A DNA stretch of 64,000 bases from Adiantum capillus-veneris (taxonomy: Eukaryota; Streptophyta; Polypodiopsida; Polypodiales; Pteridaceae), in the NCBI GenBank assembly GCA_014529385.2, contig CM043957.1, forward strand, positions 85,565,881-85,629,880. The letters run 5' to 3'. Below, one piece after another: positions 54,971 to 62,405 of the stretch. The first letter of the stretch is position 1. The number at the start of each line of letters is the position of its first letter. Position numbers and translations under genes: made by a program. The notes below the pieces were generated by a model that made no database searches, was not told where the DNA came from, and saw only the letters and a list, made by a program, of their open reading frames with translations.

Positions 54971-56138
54971 TTCTTGGACTGGTCCATTGTCTGCTCTGTA
55001 GGACTACTGTCTAGTGTAGGACTTGTGACATCTGTGTCCGCCCGAGGAGTCGGAAGAGAGAGTGTTACCGGCACATGTGAGTTTTGAATAGAGACCACAT
55101 AGCATGGCATTGAGGCGGTAGCTTCCAACCACTGCAGTAGGTCTTCGTCAGACCCGTCAGGTGGGATTGGCTGCTGAGGGTTGGGGTTTGACTGTACTGA
55201 CAATGAGCTGTGATGAACCACTAGATCCATACCTCCTTCGAGCCGAATTGGTTGCATGGGGGAGTCAGGAGTATGTATCCACATGGCGTCGTGCCACAAT
55301 CATGAAGTGCCTTAGTATGCCTCAACCATGGTCTACTAATCAGCACAGGAAATCCTCCCTCCACCTGAGGAAGACTGACCACCACAAAATCCAAGCTAAA
55401 TGTGAAGTCTTGTATCATCAGAGGCACCTTCTCTACTACGCCCACAAGGTAGACTGTCCTCTGGTCTGCCAATGTAATAGTAAATGGAGCAGGGCGGGTA
55501 GGCTGCAGACCTAAGGCCAACATAGTAAATTCTGGCATCAGATTGATCCTAGATGCACCATCCACTATGACGCCTGAGAATTGATGCCCAAGAATAGACA
55601 CAGTGAGACGAGGACTTTTGTAGTCACTGAGGGGAGCAGGTGGATATGAAATTATGTAGGACTCCAAGAGCTACACAGGTAGGTGCCTGCACACTAGGCC
55701 CTGCACCAGGGTACAGAGATTGGATGATGGAAAGGGTGTCACTTCTAAAATTTGCATCAAGTCGAAGCATGTCGTACAGTGACACTTGCTGAAAAGTGTT
55801 TTTCAAGATAGACTCTGTTGTGGGCTTGTTTCCTTTGATTAGAGCTTGCTCTGGTATCTTTAGCTTTTGCAAGTCCTCTACTGCTTTGATGAAAGCCCCA
55901 TCAATATCTGATAGACGTGAGGTAGGTTGGCTCTTGACACTACCTGCTGATTTGTCAGCTACTACTGGAGTTTGACTCATTTGTGTGACAGGAGATGGAA
56001 ATATTGGACCGCCAGGGAGGCTGAGGCCAAGAGCAACTCTCTGTGCCCGTGTGAGCACCCTAGCCGGCTCTTCCACTTGCTTCAACCCTTCTTGAGAGGC
56101 AACTACAAGAGTGGAAGGCAGTGCTTGTGGAATGGAGC
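54971..56138 (-). pseudogene. C aspartic protease and linker
   Basis: 56085-55624 is the gag-protease linker (RVLTRAQRVALGLSLPGGP, DIDGAFIKAVEDLQKLKIPE). 55667-55221 (148 codons) is a retropepsin: SVLGH-type strand SILGHQFSGV, then active site VDGASRIN near 55560, then FPVLISRPWLRHTKALHD, where ILGRPWL is expected, so the closing motif is changed to ISRPWL. It would process the polyprotein. 55299-54967 is an acidic, Ser/Pro-rich tether to RT. The two main pieces overlap by 44 bp in different frames. Confidence 0.8.
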
Positions 56139-58089
56139 TTATTGTGACGAGGTTAAGCTTTGGAAATGTAAACTCTTGCTGGTTCTGGCTTGTCCTTGTA
56201 GATGTGGACGCTCGTTGTTTTGGGCAACCTTATTGTAGTGATCCTTAGCTTCAGGGCAATGTCGGCAAGGAGGGGACCCTTCTGGTAAGGGACATTTGCT
56301 TTGATAGTGTCCATACTCCCTGCACCTGTAGCACAAAATTGGCCTATTTGAGGGGCGAGGTGGTCTCGGGCCTTGCTTCATCGGACCGGATGCTGACGTG
56401 TAGAAGCTTTGGGGAACTGAAGGAGTACTAGCATGATAAAAGCTGGGGGATGTAAAGTTGTTGTGCATACCTTGCATAGGAGGTGTTGTCATTAGAGGTG
56501 GCATTGGGTTCTGATGGCTATATGGTGACACCAAGTTTGATGAAGGTGTAAGCCCTTGTTGGAGAGAAGGACCTAGACTTTGTTGTATCTGCCGTAATCC
56601 CTTGATATAGTAGCAATCCTTGTCTTCATGCCCAGACTTCTCGCAGAAGTGGCAATAAGCCCGGAGGGGATAGTCCTGTGGAGGATGTCCTGGAGAGCGA
56701 AACGAGTTGCACCATACCATAGCCTTAGTCTCTTGTTGAGACCAACGCTCTTCTAGCTCTCTCTTGATTTGATCCAAAGTCTCAAGATGTGGGGGTTTCT
56801 CCTGGCAAAGAGAGATATTTTTCTCCTCTTGAAGAGCACGTTGTAGTTTTAGGGCTTCAAGTTCTCTACGTGAAGAAGTCAATGGATCAGCAGGACTTTC
56901 CGAAAACACAGAGGGTGTCTCTATGTGAGGAGAGTTGTTGAACAGCTTCCTAGCCCCCTCTATCCTAGTAGCAGCTGCGATGAACTCCGCCAAAGTGGCA
57001 TTGGGTCGGAGACTCTCTCGGAGTTTTGTTGAGAAGTTTTGGGAAGCGACTTCTCCACCCATTTCTTCACCATGAATTCACCGGGTTGCTGAGGAAGCTT
57101 GGCAACCAGAGACTTGGTCTTAGTCATAAGCTCTACAAAAGTCTCCTCTGGCTGGAGCACCATGTTGGCTAACTCATCCAACACCTTCTCCTCGTAGTCA
57201 CCGGGCCTGAAAGTTGCACAGAACTATTGCCTTAAGGCTGCCCAGGTTGCAAAATGGTTCCCTACAAACTGGCTGTACCATTTTTTTGCTAAGCCATCCA
57301 AGGTGGATGGAAAGAGTACCAAGTAAGTATCTTCCCTGTTAAGACCACGACCCCTACAGAGAGATACAAACCTCCTTGCATGGCCGTCAGCATCTTCTGA
57401 AGAGAGTCCTTTGAATGTAGGTTGTACCATTTTTCTGCTAAGCCATCCAAGGTGGATGGAAAGAGTACCAAAGAAGCATCTTCTCTATTAAGATCACTAC
57501 CCCTATAGAGAGATACAAACCTCCTTGCATGGTCGTCAGCATCTTCTGAAGAGAGTCCTTTGAATGTAGGGAACTTGATGTTTACCTTAGCCAAAACGCT
57601 AGCCAACGGCTCCATGGCCCCTTGCTGAGCCTGAGCCTGTTGCTCAGTAGCCTGCTGTAGCAGAATAGGACAGAGATTTACTAGAGAAGGTGATCTGGAA
57701 GATGTGGAATCGGATGAAGGAATGGGTGATGTATGTGAAGGTATAGGTGATGAGGTTGATGGACTTCTACTAGGTACCAAAGGTCGTCTTCTGTTATAGT
57801 ACTTCAGAGGGCTCAGTAGTGCGCTTTGACGCTCGACTGACCGCCTTGTATGTGTCATGCAGTGACCACCAATCCAACCAACCTTGGGCAAGAAAACCTT
57901 GAACTGGCCGAGGACTGGTCTAGACTCTACTAGACTAGGCGTGACTACACCACAAAGACAAGGAGGACTAGACCACGGTCGATGAGGTCTAGACCAGGGA
58001 TGAGGACACGTTGGACCAGGGCGAGGGAACAATTGGACTACGGAGAGAGAACAATTGGACCAGTGCAAGAGGAGAACAGTGCAAGGCAA
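56139..58089 (-). pseudogene. C gag with a zinc-knuckle array
   Basis: The N-terminal part (58089-57423) holds a Ser/Pro-rich stretch and the gag core FPTFKGLSSEDADDHARRF and LFPSTLDGLAEKWY. A 149-bp tandem duplication (57274-57570) repeats that core and shifts the frame. 57184-56960 continues (EETFVELMTKTKSLVAKLP). 57062-56139 (307 codons) has a helical part, a degenerate knuckle (WCNSFRSPGHPPQDY), two good CCHC knuckles (CHFCEKSGHEDKDC and CYRCREYGHYQSKC), a Pro/Ser/Thr-rich spacer between them, and a partial fourth (CRHCPEAKDHY). It would form the particle and bind RNA. Confidence 0.82.
57274..57570 (-). repeat. 149-bp tandem duplication in C gag
   Basis: Units start at 57274 and 57423, both TGTACCATTTTT. 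They differ at roughly a dozen positions, so the event is old. Since 149 is not a multiple of three, it breaks the gag frame. Confidence 0.85.
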
Positions 58090-58174
58090 GGTCGAAAAAG
58101 CTAGGCAAGGTAGGCAAAGCTAGATAGACCCAACTAGCTTCAAGACTTTCACCTCACAGAGTGAGATTTCAGTT

Positions 58175-58199
58175 GAGGTCCCATCGTGATCGCCAAAAT
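58175..58199 (-). other. C probable primer-binding site
   Basis: On the element strand TTTTGGCGATCACGATGG starts about 10 nt after the 5' LTR. B has TTTTGGTGATCACGGTGG at the equivalent place. I could not assign the tRNA. Confidence 0.5.
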
Positions 58200-58208
58200 G
58201 AGAGCACC

Positions 58209-58769
58209 TATAGCGAGGATAATGTGTCGTTCTCTCTACAGTGGGTGGTCCTCAGTGCAATGTGTGTGACAATCTCACTCAAACAGACTGAACAGAATGG
58301 AAACAATAGACATCAACACAGCTCACAAAGACACAATAGCAGACCAGAACATATGACTCGACTATCTCAAAGACTGATACAAACTCTGGTGTGGCAGCAC
58401 ACTCAGCTCCAGCCCAGGACTCACATGTATAATGGGGGTGTCGAGGCTCAAATGTGCAGGGATGGTGAAGATGTGCTCTGTGTATAGACTCACTCTAGAT
58501 GAGTACGTGAAGATGATACCAATGGCCCAAAACGAGTACTCATATGTACAACCATAAAGAGCCACCAACGGCTCATAAATGACAGCACCTAAGTCTATCT
58601 CCATTGAGTGGTGGTGGTGACCTGGCCACGATGTCCTCTAGACCACCGTATCCCTGCCATGTGTTACTGCCCAGCGAGTCCGTCCAGTGTGAACCGACCA
58701 ACCAAAGACCAACTGTAAAGTCCAAAATGTACTAATTGTCCTGTGAAAGTGACACTGTAGCGTGCTACA
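58209..58769 (-). repeat. C 5' LTR
   Basis: 561 bp. On the element strand TGTAGCACGC to CGCTATA; the terminal CA has become TA. Confidence 0.9.
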
Positions 58770-59744
58770 GCGTGCTTTCTCCTTCATTGTAGGGTTAAGA
58801 TGTTTGTTAACTTTGATCATTCTAGGGTTGTCTTCAGAGCCTAGATTCCATTCCTCGATCTCTTGGTCATCTGGGAGTAACCAGTTAGGCCTGCCGCCTT
58901 TTCTCTTGGTTGACTCTTCGGTGTAATCCCAAGACGGCCCTTTGAGTTTCGAATCACTATTTTGATTTACCGTGTCCTCCCCAAAATGTGCTGGCTCATC
59001 TGGCGTGCTAGATTCAATTGATTCTTCCGGCCTTCTAGTTAACTGAACTGAAAGTTCTTTTGAATTGAGTGCCGTAAACTGGTCTGGAAACTGCTTCTTC
59101 TAGTTGTCAGCCTACACCTTGTTCAATAGAACTGCATTGAGATCAATTTCTGCTAAGGGAAAAATATTTAGAGATGCTAACATCCTTTCAATCTTCTTGA
59201 CCTTATACTTCTGGCATGGTTCTTTAGGTCTCAGCTCCTTTCTCCAGCTTCTACTGTTGTTTGTCTGAATCTGGATCCTGCCACCACTGGCCCCTTGTAT
59301 AGTCAGATTTTGATTGGCATAGTTGTGAACAGCCTGTGCTCAGTTTCTATGTCCTCCCTGGCTTGTGTACTGGAAGTATGGTGACTTCCTTTAGTGCCTT
59401 TGGCGCCCTCATCCCCCTGCCTGGACCGAGAACTTTTAGCCTTGCGCGCTTCCCTTTCTGCCCTTCTACGTCTGGACTGACTAGAATGTTGTTAGTCCTG
59501 TGCCTCATCAGCATGATTGTGCTCCTCCTGACCCTCAGTGTCAGTCACCAGCTCATGCTTGGAGTCAGAGTCTCCTCAGGGCCAAGGTCAACGCGGTAGG
59601 ATGCTTTCTGACTCCTCAAGGCCAAGATCAACGCGGTAGGATGGTTTCCGGCACTGGTGCCATTATTGCAACTGACAAACTTCAAACTGGGAGATGAGTT
59701 TTCTAGTCAACGAGCAACAGCTCTAGCCACCGTGATCACCAAAA
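58770..59744 (-). pseudogene. B upstream remnant (gag/linker) to primer site
   Basis: Between the 5' LTR of B and the C insertion there is under 1 kb. It reads in broken frames LSVQLTRRPEESIESSTPDE, SKLKGPSWDYTEESTKRKGG and SEDNPRMIKVNKHLNPTMKE, the last being the segment just before RT, rejoined at 47585. No zinc knuckle, capsid or protease motif was found, so B has lost gag and protease or never had them. A 40-bp direct repeat (TCAACGCGGTAGGATG, near 59588 and 59628) lies close to the LTR. The probable primer site TTTTGGTGATCACGGTGG (59744-59727) directly follows the LTR. Confidence 0.65.
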
Positions 59745-60227
59745 TGGAATTGGAGCTGATCTCTTTAGATAGTTGATTCCAGTGTTAGAAGTTTACAGCT
59801 ACTTGTGATGTGTTAGTTCAAGCAGTAGAACTGGAAAAGGAGATAGACACTAAACTGGAATACATCTACTGAAAGAGAAATAGACTGAACTGAGAATGAT
59901 GTTCAAATTTAGATTCATATTCATATTCAGAGAGAATGAGTACAAAGTATGTATGGCTGAAGTACACTGGACTACTGTATTTAGGATTACAAATGAAAGA
60001 TTACAGATAAAGATGATGTAGCTCAAGAACAGCTCGAAAACTAAGGATTATGAATCAAAAGCTAAGTAGAAGTACAGCCGACAAATACCAACCTGATTAC
60101 AATGTAATGGGTCCTATTTATATGCCTTGGGAGTTACTGTGGTATTGTCGTGGTAATTACTGACTGATCCGCTGTTTGTCTCATAAGAGCCGGTTCCCAC
60201 CCAGTGAGACTGTCTCCACCATCTACA
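59745..60227 (-). repeat. B 5' LTR
   Basis: 483 bp with ends matching the 3' LTR. A small duplication (TTCATATTCATATTCAG region near 59920) accounts for much of the length difference. Confidence 0.92.
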
Positions 60228-61254
60228 CAAACCTATTGCCACTCCCATGGAAACAGGTTTGAAGTTGAGTCTACATGATGTTGGCGATCCTGCTAATGTC
60301 ACTCTTTATCAAGCTGCTGTTGGATGCCTCATTTATTTATGCAAGACGAGGCCAGATATTCAGTTTGCAATCTCACAGGTCAGCAGATTTATGCACAGCC
60401 CAGGGTCTAAGCATTGGCAGGATGTCAAGAGGATTTTTTGCTACCTTAGTGGCACTTTACATTTTGGCTTGTTTTATCCCAAGGGGGGATCATTGTCGCC
60501 ATCTTTACATGCTTTTTCGGAGTCAGATTGGGTTGGTTGTTTTGACACGTGAGTGTCCACAAAGTGGTTTTTATTTCATGCTTGGCAGTTCATGTATATC
60601 ATGGTTGAGCAAGAAGAAACCTACTATGGCTACTTCCAGTTGTGAGGCTGAGTACAGGGCAGTCTTCACAACTACAGTTGAGTGTGTATGGCTCAGACGC
60701 CTTATGGCTGATTTGGGTGTTGGACAGGACACTGTCAACATTTTGGCTTGTTTTATCCCAAGGGGGGATCATTGTTGCCATCTTTACATGCTTTTTCGGA
60801 GTCAGATTGGGTTGGTTGTTTTGACACGTGAGTGTCCACAAAGTGGTTTTTATTTCATGCTTGGCAGTTCATGTATATCATGGTTGAGCAAGAAGAAACC
60901 TACTATGGCCACTTCCAGTTGTGAGGCTGAGTACAGGGCAGTCTTCACAACTACAGTTGAGTGTGTATGGCTCAGACGCCTTATGGCTGATTTGGGTGTT
61001 GGACAAGACACTGTCAACACTATCTACACTAACAGTCACAGCGCATTGGCAGCTGCGAGGCAGTTTTTCATGCTCACACAAAGCACATTGAGGTGCATTA
61101 CCACTATGTCAGGGAGAGGCTCTCAGCAGGAGAGATCAGCTTGGCTTATGTGCCAACACAGGACAACCTTGCAGATCTTTTCACAAAGGCATTGTCTCGT
61201 GAGAATCTCAAAGCTTTCTGCAAAGCTTTCGGCTTATTCCCCTTTGTGGACTGA
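60228..61254 (+). pseudogene. K2 Copia gag-pol, 3' part (RT end and RNase H)
   Basis: K2 resumes after B at CAAACCTATTGCC: KPIATPMETGLKLSLHD, TRPDIQFAISQVSRFMHSPG (RT end), then RNase H with SESDWVGCFDT (acidic DW), SSCEAEYRAVF (Glu) and TNSHSALAAARQ, where the usual D-S-x-S-A Asp is Asn-Ser. It ends FVD at 61254. A 279-bp in-frame tandem duplication (60461-61018) repeats most of RNase H. Frames shift near 60485 and 61070. The 358-codon open frame 60275-61351 is a shifted reading and not a natural protein. Confidence 0.88.
60461..61018 (+). repeat. 279-bp tandem duplication in K2 RNase H
   Basis: Units 60461-60739 and 60740-61018 differ at about three bases. K1 has a single copy. The unit is 93 codons, so it keeps phase. 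Confidence 0.92.
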
Positions 61255-61329
61255 TCATGTCCTCAGAGCATGGCACTTCCCTTTACTCATGTGCCAACTC
61301 TCGTTCAATGCATCACTCCAGGGGGGATT

Positions 61330-61557
61330 TGTTACCATATACATGTGGTAGTGATGTGTGTGAACACACTAGGACCGTCGGGGCATTTTTTCCCTCTTTA
61401 GGAGGCTTTTTCCCCCGTGCATTTTATATACGCCCATCACTCTAAAGCTATCTATCTTTCCATTGCACACTAAGTAACACACTCTCTATTGTGTGCCTTG
61501 AGCTTCCTTCATCTTCTCCAAGTTGTGTGTCGTTTCTCTGCAACCCTAACTCCAACA
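61330..61557 (+). repeat. K2 3' LTR
   Basis: 228 bp, TGTTACC to CCAACA, preceded by the purine tract AGGGGGGATT and followed by target duplication ACTAT. Confidence 0.93.
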
Positions 61558-62119
61558 ACTATCACATTTTTTGATCCGAATCACCCCATATCTCATACAG
61601 AGGATCTATATCATGCCTAGAACCAACTTGCAACAAAAAATTGTCCAAGTTGATGAAAAAGTTAATAATCACGATTGTTTACTTTTTTACCAGAATGAGC
61701 TCAAATTTCAACTTTGACCTTAACGGACCAAAGTACATGATGTTCCAAGCCCACCAATCAAGTTTGATCAAATTTAGATCACAAAAACTCAAAATTCCTT
61801 TATATCTACTGTTTTAGAGATTGAAGCCTAAATCTGGCACCATTTCCACCCAGTACAGTCAAATGAGCCCACACTTCACTCAGAGTATCTAAATCACATA
61901 TGTTTCAAGCCTATGATGTCAAAAATGCAAGAAGTTGAAAGGAAATTCCATTCATAATAATTGCTTTAGTTGTAAATTTTGCCTGGATTGCTTGATTTTG
62001 ATCTTTACATGCTTTTATGCATCTATGCATGCTCCAAAATTGATTGAAGAAAAATGGACATCATTTGCTAGTAATTTAGGCTCGGGGAATTTCATAGCGG
62101 AATCATTTGAATTTTCCAA
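61558..62119 (+). other. 3' spacer of Gypsy A, part 2
   Basis: This continues 34358-36215 after K2. It carries another leader-type repeat: core GTTAATAATCACGATTG at 61661, then AAATTTAGATCACAAAA near 61767. Joined across K2, the cores at 36031 and 61661 are about 283 bp apart, the same spacing as in the leader. No gene is visible. Confidence 0.6.
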
Positions 62120-62405
62120 TTTTGACACTGTATTCTCCATTTAGGTGCAATGCAAGAGGCTGAAAAAGCAAAGGAGAGGATGACTCAAAAAAAGAAGCTG
62201 CACGAATTTCCACCATACCAGTTGGAGGCGAGCTCTCTGAAACGGCAAAGGAAACCTACCTATTTTGACACTGTATTCTCCATTTAGGTGCAATGCAAGA
62301 GGCTGAAAAAGCAAAGGAGAGGATGACTCAAAAAAAGAAGCTGCACGAATTTCCACCATACCAGTTGGAGGCGAGCTCTCTGAAACGGCAAAGGAAACCT
62401 ACCTA
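62120..62405 (+). repeat. Perfect 143-bp tandem duplication at start of extra ORF
   Basis: Units 62120-62262 and 62263-62405 appear identical and include the ATG that begins MQEAEKAKERMTQKKKLHEF (62150 and 62293). The unit is not a multiple of three. Confidence 0.92.

Larger units (their letters stand above)
47586..58769 (-). mobile_element. Gypsy element C, inserted in B
   Basis: LTRs at 47586-48148 and 58209-58769 differ at about 33 of 560 positions (about 6%). The five flanking bases read, on the element strand, CACGC before the 5' LTR and TACGT after the 3' LTR. Both are one change away from CACGT, and the host frame (KEKAR then RMFQHYKD) is restored if that was the target. Order: gag, protease, defective RT, RNase H, integrase, G-rich spacer, extra ORF. 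It is the innermost level of the nest. Confidence 0.9.
40191..60227 (-). mobile_element. Gypsy element B, inserted in K2
   Basis: LTRs at 40191-40653 and 59745-60227 with TG...CA ends flank the element. The target duplication CAAAC (40186-40190 and 60228-60232) is exact, and K1 shows the unoccupied sequence GCAAACCTATTGCC at the same site. Element strand is minus. Excluding C (47586-58769) it is about 8.8 kb. LTR divergence is roughly 7-8% by eye. It encodes RT, RNase H and integrase, and a long extra region 3' of integrase, but only a gag/linker remnant upstream. Confidence 0.93.
36216..61557 (+). mobile_element. Copia element K2, split by Gypsy B
   Basis: Same family as K1. Its two LTRs lie 25 kb apart because B (with C inside) is inserted in its RNase H region. 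Target duplication ACTAT is found at 36211-36215 and 61558-61562. Without B, the element is about 5.3 kb. Its LTRs differ at about 9-10 of 210 shared bases plus indels. Confidence 0.93.

Noticed and set aside
60275-61351. 358-codon open frame in K2
   Set aside because: A shifted reading of duplicated RNase H; the true frame shows the Copia motifs.
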